Source: Jiangella rhizosphaerae (GTDB lineage Bacteria > Actinomycetota > Actinomycetes > Jiangellales > Jiangellaceae). From it: DNA of 60,131 bases. Of the stretch, positions 7,587 to 19,571 are shown in pieces. The stretch's first letter is position 1. Each line of letters opens with the position of its first letter. The notes below the pieces were generated by a model that ran no database searches, was not told the DNA's origin, and saw nothing but the letters and a program-made list of their open reading frames with translations. The stretch covers positions 1-60,131 of the forward strand of contig NZ_QUAL01000087.1 in the NCBI RefSeq assembly GCF_003579925.1, in the 5' to 3' direction. A program made the translations under genes and the position numbers.

Positions 7587-10500
7587 GCGCTGCCGCACCG
7601 GGCGCCTTCGACGTCGTCGGCGAGCGGGTGCTCGTCGGCGTCCAGGTCGTCGACATCTCCCGGCTGTCCACCCACCCGGTCCCGATGATCGGCCAGGGTC
7701 TGGTCACCGTCGCGGGGCAGGGGCCGAAGGACTCCAACGGCGCCGGGAAGTCCTCGTTCATCGCCGCGCTGAGCCTGCTGCACGCCGACGAGCAGTGGAA
7801 GCTGGCCAGCGGCGCCGCCGGCGCGGCCGAGCTGCTGTTCACCGCCGAGCTGGCCGCGCAGGAGGGTCGCTGGTCCAACGTCGACCGCGGCTACGTCATC
7901 GGCGTGTTCGCCCCGCCCGGCGGCGCGCCGCAGGACGACGCCGTCACCGTCTGGCTGCGGATCAACCGCAAGGCGCCGTACCTCGACCTGCGCTGGACCA
8001 GCGGGCTGCACGTCCCCTACGGCGCAACGGAGTCCGAGCGGGCCGCGCGGGTGGACGAGCTGTGGGCGCAACTACCGCGCAGCAACGGCCGCACCGACTT
8101 CCACGCCGGTCAGCTGTCGCGGGTGTTGTTCGGGCAGAACGCGCGGTGCGTGTCGTTCCTGTCGACGTCGGTGCGGTCCAGCCAGGCGGCGAACCTGCTG
8201 GCCCAGCCGCTGAACGACCTGCCGCCGCACCGCATCTTCGACGCGATCGCGACGCTCACCGGGCTCGACCGCGAGCTCGAGCACGAGCAGGTGCTGCGCT
8301 CGGCCGAGCACCGGCACCGCAGCGAGGTCGAGGAGACCGAGCGGCAGATCGCCGAGTGGGAGAGCGAGGTCGCGGTCATCGAGGCCGGCATCGCCCGCCG
8401 GCTCGCGGCCCGGGAGCTGCTCGGCGAGGCGCGGACGGCGTGGCGCTCGCGCTGCGCCCGGCATCTGCTCGACGGCGTCGAGCGCGCGGCGGAGCTGCGT
8501 CAGGCCCTCGCCGAGCTGGACGACACCGAGGCGGCGCTGCGGCAGGAGCTGGAGGGCATCGAGGACCGGCTGGCCGCGCTGACCGACGACGACGAGTCCG
8601 CGCGCCGGTTCGAGGCGGCCCAGCGCAAGCGCAACGAGCTGATCGCCCGCGACCGCGAGCTGGAGGCCGCCCAGCTGGCCGCCGCCCAGCACCTCGACCG
8701 CCTGACGACGACGCAGCGGCAGCTCACCGACGAGGCCCGCGCCGCCGACGGCCGCACCCCCGAGGTCGCCGCCGCGGAGCTGGCCGAGGCGCGGACGGCG
8801 CTGGAGGACGCGATCGCCGCCCAGGCCGTCGCGCGGGCCGCGGCGAACGAGGCGGCCCGGCGCGTCACGGCGGCCGAGTCCGGCGACGACGTCGCGGCGG
8901 AGCAGGTGGAACGGCTGCGTGCGGCCGGCCTCGACGCCGCCGCGCTGGTCGACGTCGTCGCCGTCGACCCCGCAGAGCGAGACGTGTGGGAGCCGCGGCT
9001 GTCGCCGTACCGCGAGGCCGTGGTCGTGGCCCGCAAGGACGCGACGAAGGCGGCGAAGGCGCTGGCCGGGCTGCCCGGCTCGCTGCTGGTGCTGGCCGAC
9101 GGCAAGGGCGGGGAGCGCGACCTCACGACGTTCCTCGACGCCGTCGCCGCGCGCGCCGGCAAGGGCGCCGTCGTCGACGAGGCCGCCGGCGTGCTCGCGA
9201 TCGGCGGGTTCGCCGAGCCGATCACCGGCCAGCCGGCCCGCGTCGCCGCCGCTCAGGAGGCACACCGCGAGCTGACCGAGGCGCTCGACGCGGCCGCCGC
9301 GGTGGTCGAGCAGGCGCGGGCGGCGCTGGCCAGGGCCGAGACGCGGGCGAAGGCGGCCGAGGCCGCCGAGCGCGCCGAGGCGTTGCAGGACGAGATCGGC
9401 GAGCTGCGCGCGGCCAACGCCGAGCGCCAGGAGCACCGCGACGCGCTCGCCCCCGAACTCACCGAGGCCGAGGCCGCCTACGCCCACGAGCTGGGCGTGC
9501 ACAACTCCCGCGAGGAGCGCATCACCAGCCTGCGCGACACCCGCAAGCGGCTCACGCAGACCCTGCGCGAGAAGGAAGCCGACCGCTTCGCGCTGACCGA
9601 GGAGCGCGACGGCCTCGCCCTGCTCGACCGCGAGAAGGCCTGGGGCGACTCCCCCGACGCCGCCCGCCGGCACCTCCTCGAGCTGCCGCCCGAGCTGCAG
9701 GGCCGCACCACCACCGCCTGGGACGAGGACGCCACCCGCCTCACCGACGAGGTCGCCGTCCGCTGCTTCCCGCCCGGCACCCCGCCGGAGGAGCTGACGG
9801 CGGAGCTGCGCGAGCTGCTGATCACGCCGAACTGGTCCGGCGCGGCGCTGGAGACGCGGGTCTCGCTGGTCGCGCCGCTGCTGCGGGCGCTGGACGCCCA
9901 CCTGCGCGACCACGAGGACCACGACCGCCACCAGCTCAAGCAGATCGCCGAGCAGCGCGCCCGCCGCACCGCCGACCTCGACGCCGCCCGGCTCGGGTAC
10001 AGCGAGGCCGAGCAGACGGTGCGCGCCCACCGGACGTCGCTGGCGGCGGGCATCAAGACGATGCTGCGCAAGGTGGCCGCGGAGTTCGACCGGCTGGACC
10101 AGGAGTACGGCGGCTACGGCGCCGGCCTGGACTACCCCGAGCCCGAGCCGCCGTCGGAGCCGGACAAGCCCTGGCGGTGGACCGTCAGCCCGAAGTGGCG
10201 GCGCGCCGAGGGGCAGCGGATGTCCGCGTACACGCTGCGCAGCAACACCGCGCAGATGGACGAGAAGGCGGTCAAGCTGGTCTGCGCCGCGGCGCTGGCC
10301 CGCGGCGGCGACCGGCCGCTGCTGCTCATCCTCGACGAGCTGGGCCGCAACCTCGGCAAGCAGCACCGCCGCGAGGCCGTCGCGCTGTTCGAGCGCATCG
10401 GCAACGACCACAACATCACCGTCGTCGGCGCACTGCAGGACGACATGGAGCGCTACGCCATCGAGGCGTCGGGCCTCTACATCAAGCTGCGGCGCCGCTC

Positions 10501-10636
10501 GGACACCATGGCCTACAACGAGGAGCCGGTGGTCGTCGGCAACGACGCGAACAGCGACCGGGTCGAGCTGCTGCGCTCGTGGATGTCCTCCTACCGGCCC
10601 GGCACGCTGGACGTCGAGGGCGCCGGCGCCCCGTGA
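7583..10636 (+). CDS. SMC/MukB/JetC-like ATPase
   Basis: 1017 residues. The N-terminal head carries Walker A (SNGAGKSS, near residue 57). Long coiled coils run from about 220 to 440 and 540 to 690, flanking a hinge-like domain (VDPAERDVWEPRLSPYREAV onwards). The C-terminal head has Walker B (PLLLILDELGRN, about 912-923). The usual LSGG signature is not visible; the equivalent stretch reads TLRSNTAQMDEKAVKL. The GTG start overlaps the previous stop by 4 bp (GTGA); an upstream extension in frame is just overlap with the preceding gene. Together with the three preceding genes it forms a condensin-like complex. A JetD/TOPRIM nuclease gene, normal in Wadjet, is not adjacent. Confidence 0.8.
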   Translation: MSAAAPGAFDVVGERVLVGVQVVDISRLSTHPVPMIGQGLVTVAGQGPKDSNGAGKSSFIAALSLLHADEQWKLASGAAGAAELLFTAELAAQEGRWSNVDRGYVIGVFAPPGGAPQDDAVTVWLRINRKAPYLDLRWTSGLHVPYGATESERAARVDELWAQLPRSNGRTDFHAGQLSRVLFGQNARCVSFLSTSVRSSQAANLLAQPLNDLPPHRIFDAIATLTGLDRELEHEQVLRSAEHRHRSEVEETERQIAEWESEVAVIEAGIARRLAARELLGEARTAWRSRCARHLLDGVERAAELRQALAELDDTEAALRQELEGIEDRLAALTDDDESARRFEAAQRKRNELIARDRELEAAQLAAAQHLDRLTTTQRQLTDEARAADGRTPEVAAAELAEARTALEDAIAAQAVARAAANEAARRVTAAESGDDVAAEQVERLRAAGLDAAALVDVVAVDPAERDVWEPRLSPYREAVVVARKDATKAAKALAGLPGSLLVLADGKGGERDLTTFLDAVAARAGKGAVVDEAAGVLAIGGFAEPITGQPARVAAAQEAHRELTEALDAAAAVVEQARAALARAETRAKAAEAAERAEALQDEIGELRAANAERQEHRDALAPELTEAEAAYAHELGVHNSREERITSLRDTRKRLTQTLREKEADRFALTEERDGLALLDREKAWGDSPDAARRHLLELPPELQGRTTTAWDEDATRLTDEVAVRCFPPGTPPEELTAELRELLITPNWSGAALETRVSLVAPLLRALDAHLRDHEDHDRHQLKQIAEQRARRTADLDAARLGYSEAEQTVRAHRTSLAAGIKTMLRKVAAEFDRLDQEYGGYGAGLDYPEPEPPSEPDKPWRWTVSPKWRRAEGQRMSAYTLRSNTAQMDEKAVKLVCAAALARGGDRPLLLILDELGRNLGKQHRREAVALFERIGNDHNITVVGALQDDMERYAIEASGLYIKLRRRSDTMAYNEEPVVVGNDANSDRVELLRSWMSSYRPGTLDVEGAGAP

Positions 10637-11580
10637 CGGCGCCGGTCGAGCCGTACGCGCACGGGCTGCTCGACGTCGGCGACGGGCACCGCGTCTACTG
10701 GGAGGAGTGCGGCAACCCCGAGGGCCGGCCCGCGGTGGTGCTGCACGGCGGCCCGGGCAGCGGCTGCACGCCCGCGCACCGGACGCTGTTCGACCCGGCG
10801 CGCTACCGGATCGTCCTGCTCGACCAGCGCGGCTGCGGCCGGAGCACACCGCGCGTCCTCGACCACGCCGCCGACCTGTCCGCCAACCACACCTGGGCGC
10901 TGGTCGACGACCTCGAGCGGCTGCGTGCCCACCGCGGCATCGACCGCTGGCTGGTGCTCGGCGGGTCGTGGGGCAGCACGCTCGGCCTGGCCTACGCGCA
11001 GGCGCACCCGGACCGCGTCGCGGCGACGGTGCTGGCCAGCGTCGCGTTGCTGCGCCCGGCCGACGACGACTGGCTCTTCGGCGCCGGCGCGGCCCGGTTC
11101 TTCCCGGAGGCGTGGGCGGCTTTCAGCGCTCCGGCGCCCGACGCCGTCGGCGCCGCGGAGATGTTCGACGCCTACCACCGGCTGCTGCACGACCCCGACC
11201 CGGCGGTGCGCGACGGCGCGGTGGCGGCCTGGTGCGCCTGGGAGGCGGCGACGCTGAGCCTGCACCCGGACCCGCACGCCGGGGAGGCGTTCGCCGATCC
11301 CCGGTTCGCGGCGACGTTCGTCCGGCTCGGGGTGCACTACTTCCGGCACGGCGGCTGGCTGGCGGAGGACCAGCTCCTGCGCGACGCCGGCCGGCTGCGG
11401 GGCATTCCCGGCGTCCTGGTGGCCGGCCGCGGCGACGTGCAGACCCCCATGCAGGCGGCCTGGGAGCTCGCCCAGGCCTGGCCGGACGCCCGCCTCGTCG
11501 TGACCGACGGCGGGCACGTGTCCGCGGACGGCGCCGTGGCGGCGGAGCTGCGCCGGGCGACGGACGCGTTCGCGGTCTGA
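10633..11580 (+). CDS. pip: Prolyl aminopeptidase
   Basis: 315-residue alpha/beta-hydrolase of peptidase family S33 that removes N-terminal proline from peptides in the cytoplasm. Motifs are the oxyanion loop HGGPGSG (about 39-45), DQRGCGRS, the nucleophile elbow GGSWGS with catalytic Ser, catalytic Asp in GRGDVQTP (family usually GRYD) and His in DGGH near the end. The GTG overlaps the SMC-like gene by 4 bp, so it is co-translated with that cassette although the enzyme is a general housekeeping type. It converges on the next gene with 13 bases between stops. Confidence 0.88.
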   Translation: MTAPVEPYAHGLLDVGDGHRVYWEECGNPEGRPAVVLHGGPGSGCTPAHRTLFDPARYRIVLLDQRGCGRSTPRVLDHAADLSANHTWALVDDLERLRAHRGIDRWLVLGGSWGSTLGLAYAQAHPDRVAATVLASVALLRPADDDWLFGAGAARFFPEAWAAFSAPAPDAVGAAEMFDAYHRLLHDPDPAVRDGAVAAWCAWEAATLSLHPDPHAGEAFADPRFAATFVRLGVHYFRHGGWLAEDQLLRDAGRLRGIPGVLVAGRGDVQTPMQAAWELAQAWPDARLVVTDGGHVSADGAVAAELRRATDAFAV

Positions 11581-11593
11581 CGGCCGGCCGGGC

Positions 11594-12241
11594 TCAGGGC
11601 CGGAAGAACGCGTCGGGGTTCGAGCCGTCCTCCTCCATCAGCGCGGCGGCCTCGGCGGCGACGTCGACGCCGTCCGCTTCCAGGTCGTCGACCACGGCGT
11701 CGGTGTACTCCTCGTCCAAGGCGTCGACCGGCAGCTCCAACTCCCGGCGCACCCGGAACCGGCTGGCGAGCAGCGTCGGCACCGCGCCGGTGGGATCGCC
11801 GTGCCGCTCCGCTGCCGTCAGGCCCATCGTGAACCACCGGTGGGCACGGTTCAGGTCGCCGTGCAGCTCGTAGCTCTCGCCGAGGAACGCGAGGACGAAC
11901 GTGTCGTCGCCGCGGCTGCGGCGCAGGTCGCCGGCGACGACGTCGGCCTCCTCGCGGCGGCCGGCGCCCAGCAGCGCGTCGACGAGGTAGCAGCGGGGGT
12001 CCGGCGGGATGTCGTCGCCGGAGTCGACGGCTCGTCGCGCGGTGTCGAGGGCGCGGTCGTGCTCGCCCGCCCGGAGCCAGGCCTCGCTGGCGTAGGCCAG
12101 CAGGGAGCCGGCATTCTCGACGTCGTCGGGCTGCGGGTCGGCGGCCCAGTCCTCGAACTGCTGTGCCAGCGCGGCCGGACGATCGCCCAGCGACGCCTCG
12201 GCGCGGTCGAGCATGCGGTCGGTCAGCGGCGGGCGTGCCAT
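11594..12241 (-). CDS. TPR-like helical protein of unknown function
   Basis: 215 residues, cytoplasmic. Several helix-turn-helix pairs resemble tetratricopeptide repeats (for example SLLAYASEAWLRAGEHDRAL; LVDALLGAGRREEADVVAG; ELHGDLNRAHRWFTMGL). The C-terminus is acidic and ends DAFFRP. Comparable actinobacterial proteins exist as hypothetical proteins, some called SEC-C-associated. The ATG is preceded by TAGGCT seven bases upstream and has no ribosome site. It is divergent from the CoA-binding protein gene, with the two -10 boxes only 17 bases apart. Confidence 0.6.
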   Translation of the reverse strand: MARPPLTDRMLDRAEASLGDRPAALAQQFEDWAADPQPDDVENAGSLLAYASEAWLRAGEHDRALDTARRAVDSGDDIPPDPRCYLVDALLGAGRREEADVVAGDLRRSRGDDTFVLAFLGESYELHGDLNRAHRWFTMGLTAAERHGDPTGAVPTLLASRFRVRRELELPVDALDEEYTDAVVDDLEADGVDVAAEAAALMEEDGSNPDAFFRP

Positions 12242-12248
12242 GCCGGCG

Positions 12249-12254
12249 AGCCTA
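12249..12254 (-). promoter_or_regulatory. -10 box, leaderless start of the TPR-like gene
   Basis: Minus-strand TAGGCT ends seven bases before the ATG at 12241. No ribosome-binding site is seen. Confidence 0.45.
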
Positions 12255-12271
12255 CGCCGCGCCGCCGGACA

Positions 12272-12277
12272 TACGCT
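12272..12277 (+). promoter_or_regulatory. -10 box, leaderless start of the CoA-binding gene
   Basis: TACGCT, six bases before the GTG at 12284. It faces the minus-strand box at 12249-12254, making a compact divergent promoter. Confidence 0.45.
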
Positions 12278-12283
12278 CGAAGG

Positions 12284-12715
12284 GTGAGCCCCCACACGAA
12301 CGACCAGGAAACCGTCCGCCGCCTGCTGTCCACCCCCGCCACCTGGGCCGTCGTGGGGTTGTCGCAGAACCGGGAGCGCGCCGCGTACGGGGTTGCCCAG
12401 TTCCTCCGCGACCGGCTCGGCATGACGATCGTGCCGGTGAACCCGCGCGGCGAGGACACCCTCGGCGCGACCGGCCACAAGAAGCTGGCCGATGTGCCGG
12501 GGCCGGTCGACGTCGTGGACTGTTTCGTCAACAGCCGGCGGGTCGGCGAGGTGGTCGACGACGCGATCGCCGAGAAGGAGCGCCTCGGCATCAAGGCCGT
12601 CTGGCTGCAGCTGGGCGTCATCGACGAGGAGGCGGCGGAGCGGGCGAAGGCGGCCGGGCTGGCGGTCGTCATGGACACCTGCCCCGCCATCGAGGCGCCC
12701 CGCCTCGGCCTCTGA
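12284..12715 (+). CDS. CoA-binding domain protein
   Basis: 143-residue single-domain Rossmann protein of the CoA_binding_2 (YccU-like) family. The nucleotide-binding strand-loop is TWAVVGLSQNRERAAYGVA, followed by IVPVNPRG, VDVVDCFVN, KAVWLQLGV and a final VVMDTCPAIE segment carrying the conserved cysteine. These match the succinyl-CoA ligase-like CoA-binding fold. Its cellular role is unknown. The chosen GTG has a -10 box six bases upstream. Its stop lies 9 bases from the convergent TrmB-like gene. Confidence 0.85.
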   Translation: MSPHTNDQETVRRLLSTPATWAVVGLSQNRERAAYGVAQFLRDRLGMTIVPVNPRGEDTLGATGHKKLADVPGPVDVVDCFVNSRRVGEVVDDAIAEKERLGIKAVWLQLGVIDEEAAERAKAAGLAVVMDTCPAIEAPRLGL

Positions 12716-12724
12716 GCGCTGCGG

Positions 12725-13531
12725 TCAGTACGACCGCGCCGCCGCGACGTCGTCGAGCGTGCGCGCCTGCGCCCACAGGCTCTCGAACGCGATCTTCAGC
12801 GTCGCCGCCAGCGCCTGGTGCTGGACCACCAGCGTCGTCACCGAGCCGTCGCCCTCGGCGGGGTCGGGCATGTTGAACGCCACGGACAGGCCGTCGACGA
12901 TGGTGAGCTTGAGCGGCAGCTCGGTGGTCAGCCGGATCTGCTCGCCCAGCGACGCCCACCTCCGCACCCGTTCGGCCATCTGCGGGTCGTCGAGGATGGA
13001 CGTCTCGTAGATCGAGCGCTGGACGATGCCCGGCGGCACGGCGTCGGCCGTCGGCGTCGCCGCGCCGAGGTAGGGCGGGTGGACGAACGTCAGCACCTCG
13101 TGCCGGGCGTCGGTCCACAACTGCTGCACCCGCTCGACGGCGTGCTCGCGGTCGCGCAGCACCTCGACGTAGTCGAACGGGCGGCCGTGGTCCTGCCCGC
13201 GCTGGAACAGCGAGCGCAGCTGGCCGGCGATGTCCGTCGTGGTCTGCGTCAGCCGGTCCAGCTCTCTCCGGCGCACCGCGAGGAGCAGCTGGGTGACGTG
13301 GTCCGGCGGCTGAGCGCGGTACCGCACGGCCGGGCCGGGCACCTGGACGACCAGCCCCCGCTCGGACAGCGTCGCCAGCACGTCGTAGGCCCGCTGCCGG
13401 GGGATGGACGCCATCCGCGCGATCTCCGCCGGGGTGGCGTCGCGGCGGCCGACGAGCGCGACGTAGGCCCGCGCCTCGTACGTGGTCAGGCCGAGGTCGA
13501 CCAGGCCGGCGACGTTCGCGGAGATATCCAT
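12725..13531 (-). CDS. TrmB-family transcriptional regulator
   Basis: 268 residues. The N-terminal winged helix (about 8-80; GLTTYEARAYVALVGRRDATPAEIA is preceded by GLVDL, then IPRQRAYDVLATLSERGLV) is the TrmB signature. A helical linker follows, then a PLD-like C-terminal effector domain (about 115-268). TrmB proteins often respond to sugars. The ATG is preceded by TAAGGT six bases upstream, so the mRNA is probably leaderless. A perfect inverted repeat upstream overlaps its own promoter and that of the divergent protease gene, so it probably represses itself and may control the protease. Confidence 0.8.
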   Translation of the reverse strand: MDISANVAGLVDLGLTTYEARAYVALVGRRDATPAEIARMASIPRQRAYDVLATLSERGLVVQVPGPAVRYRAQPPDHVTQLLLAVRRRELDRLTQTTTDIAGQLRSLFQRGQDHGRPFDYVEVLRDREHAVERVQQLWTDARHEVLTFVHPPYLGAATPTADAVPPGIVQRSIYETSILDDPQMAERVRRWASLGEQIRLTTELPLKLTIVDGLSVAFNMPDPAEGDGSVTTLVVQHQALAATLKIAFESLWAQARTLDDVAAARSY

Positions 13532-13537
13532 CGGCTC

Positions 13538-13570
13538 ACCTTAATCTGTCACCATTGACAGTGGTGACAG
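13538..13570. promoter_or_regulatory. Divergent promoter with CTGTCACCA inverted-repeat operator
   Basis: CTGTCACCA (13546-13554), N7, TGGTGACAG (13562-13570) is a perfect 9-bp inverted repeat. On the minus strand the TrmB-like gene -10 box TAAGGT lies at 13543-13538, directly beside it. On the plus strand TTGACA sits inside the repeat spacer (13555-13560) as a likely -35 for the protease transcript. A protein bound here would cover both promoters. Confidence 0.6.
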
Positions 13571-13789
13571 CCTTCGTCTAGTTTCACCCGTTACCGAGCA
13601 GCTCATGGCACTGTGTATTGCCGCACGCCATCTGCCGGGAAAACCCTCGCCCCGGAGGAGGCCGGTGATGCCGACGCCAACGCGTGGTCACCGGCGCCCG
13701 CTCCGATCCTCATTCGTACGTTCGCGCGTACTGCAGACCCGCCACCACGCCCCGGAGTGGCCGGCGGGTTCGTCGTCGAAGGAGCCCGC
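13571..13789 (+). other. Long leader of the subtilase gene
   Basis: About 200 bases between the probable promoter and the ATG. It holds a hairpin GCCGGTGA (13661-13668) / TCACCGGC (13688-13695) and ends with AAGGAG six bases before the start. The frame stays open through the leader, but the signal peptide begins at 13790. No known riboswitch consensus was recognised. Confidence 0.35.
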
Positions 13790-18211
<4,422 letters not shown>

Positions 18212-18220
18212 TCTGAGCAC

Positions 18221-18262
18221 CACCGGCGCGGCGGACTCCGTCGGGGGTCCGCCGCGCCGGTG
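18221..18262. terminator. Bidirectional terminator hairpin
   Basis: Perfect 16-bp stem, CACCGGCGCGGCGGAC (18221-18236) and GTCCGCCGCGCCGGTG (18247-18262), with a 10-nt loop. It lies exactly between the convergent protease and RIO kinase stops. A short TTG-containing tail follows on the plus strand; there is no long T-run, as is common in actinomycetes. Confidence 0.75.
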
Positions 18263-18266
18263 CTTG

Positions 18267-19214
18267 TCAGGCCAGCCGGGCGTCGGCGGCGAGGTCGCGG
18301 CCGAGCTGGTCGACGCGGTCCGGGTCGAGGCCGCGGGCGGTGAACCAGTCGCCGACGTTGCGGACGTCGCGGTCGAGGAACTCGCGGCCGTGCGGGTTCC
18401 CGACGACGTCGACGATCTGCGGGACGTCGATGACCACCAGGCGCCCGTCCTGCACGAGCAGGTTGTACACGGACAGGTCGCCGTGCGCGTACCCGGCCAG
18501 CGCCAGCAGCGACAGGTTGTACGCCAGCTGCTCCCATAGGTCGTCCAGCTCGGCGGGGTCCGGACGCAGCTGGGCCAGCCGCGGCGCCGCGTTGCCGCCG
18601 TCGTCACCGATGAACTCCATGAGCAGCTCCGTGCCGAGGATCTGCACCGGGTACGGGACGGCGACGCCCGCCGACCACAGGGCGACGAGCGCGTCGAACT
18701 CAGCACGCGCCCACTGCCCGGCGACGGCCTCGCGGCCGAACGCGCTGCCCTTGGCGATGGCCCGGTTGACGCGCGACTTCTTGTCGCGGCGGCCCTCACG
18801 GTAGCCGTCGTCGCGGTGGAACATGCGGTGCTGGGGGTCGCGGTACCGTTTGGCCGCCATCAGCGTGCGCCGGTCGCTGCCGGGGACCGAGCGTTCCAGC
18901 AGGAAGACGTCGGCCTCCTTGCCGGTCTTGAGGATGCCGAGCTCGGTGTCGACCGCGCCGAGCTCGGTGACGACCCAGTCCGGGTACGGCTGCGGGCCGC
19001 GCTGCCCCGCCGTCGAGTCGTCCCAGGTGGTCCAGCGGTCCCCGTACGGCGGGTCGTCGCTGACCGCGGGCTCGCCGGGCGGGGTGAGACCGTACTTGGC
19101 GGCGTAGTAGGCGAAGGTGTCGTCGAGGCTGCGCTCGGCGACCTCGGCGCGGTCCTCACGGGTGCGGGCGCGCCCGCGGGAGCGCATGGGACGGAACTCA
19201 TCGTGGTTCGGCAC
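18267..19214 (-). CDS. RIO-type serine/threonine protein kinase
   Basis: 315 residues. The RIO signatures are the glycine-poor loop LKTGKEADVF, the ATP-binding Lys in AAKRYRD, the catalytic HGDLSVYN (near residue 243) and metal-binding IDVPQ (near 259). It is therefore an atypical kinase or ATPase of the RIO1 family; bacterial members have poorly known targets. The GTG at 19214 is preceded by AGGAG nine bases away, and that AGGAG can pair with an upstream CTCCT (19224-19237 hairpin), which could limit translation. An upstream in-frame extension has no protein-like character. Confidence 0.85.
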   Translation of the reverse strand: MPNHDEFRPMRSRGRARTREDRAEVAERSLDDTFAYYAAKYGLTPPGEPAVSDDPPYGDRWTTWDDSTAGQRGPQPYPDWVVTELGAVDTELGILKTGKEADVFLLERSVPGSDRRTLMAAKRYRDPQHRMFHRDDGYREGRRDKKSRVNRAIAKGSAFGREAVAGQWARAEFDALVALWSAGVAVPYPVQILGTELLMEFIGDDGGNAAPRLAQLRPDPAELDDLWEQLAYNLSLLALAGYAHGDLSVYNLLVQDGRLVVIDVPQIVDVVGNPHGREFLDRDVRNVGDWFTARGLDPDRVDQLGRDLAADARLA

Positions 19215-19480
19215 TGCGGTGGTCTCCTGACGAGGAGGTCCCCACCGCGTGCTCGGGGTGTGACGTACTCGGCGTGCGAGTGTTCCGGCGTCAGGCGGTG
19301 GGAACGGCGAAATGAGGGCCGTATGGCGCGCAGACGACAGCGCGCCGCCTCGAGTGGGCAGCCATCTGGACACGCCTCCCTTCGCCTCCGCCGGACGTCT
19401 GCACGACGCCGGCCGGTCCTGATGCGGGCCCAGCTAACCGGTTCGGCGCCCACCGCCGCAACCGAATTTCCGCCACCGCG
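19215..19480. other. Gap upstream of the RIO kinase gene
   Basis: About 265 bases with no convincing gene. It should contain the RIO promoter. A small hairpin CTCCT/AGGAG (19224-19237) sits over the RIO ribosome site. A GAATTTCC motif at 19463-19470 repeats the core of the large inverted repeat just to the right. Confidence 0.4.
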
Positions 19481-19565
19481 CCGAACTGCCGGATACTCGA
19501 ATTTCCGTCGCACCGCGACCCGGAACCGCCCCGGTACGGAGGAAATTCGAGTATCCGGGGTTCGG
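19481..19565. repeat. Large inverted repeat, 18-bp perfect arms
   Basis: CCGGATACTCGAATTTCC (19489-19506) pairs perfectly with 19541-19558. An outer CCGAAC (19481-19486) pairs with GTTCGG (19560-19565) across a small bulge. The 34-nt loop holds a further GTCGC-N3-GCGAC hairpin. It begins 6 bases beyond the stop of the AbiEi/DUF559-type gene and may terminate it, but the AT-rich arms and length are unusual for a terminator. Confidence 0.7.
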
Positions 19566-19571
19566 TGACGG

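Noticed and set aside
13571-13789. Riboswitch in the subtilase leader
   Set aside because: There is one 8-bp hairpin, but no match to known conserved cores such as c-di-AMP, SAM or cobalamin elements was seen by eye.
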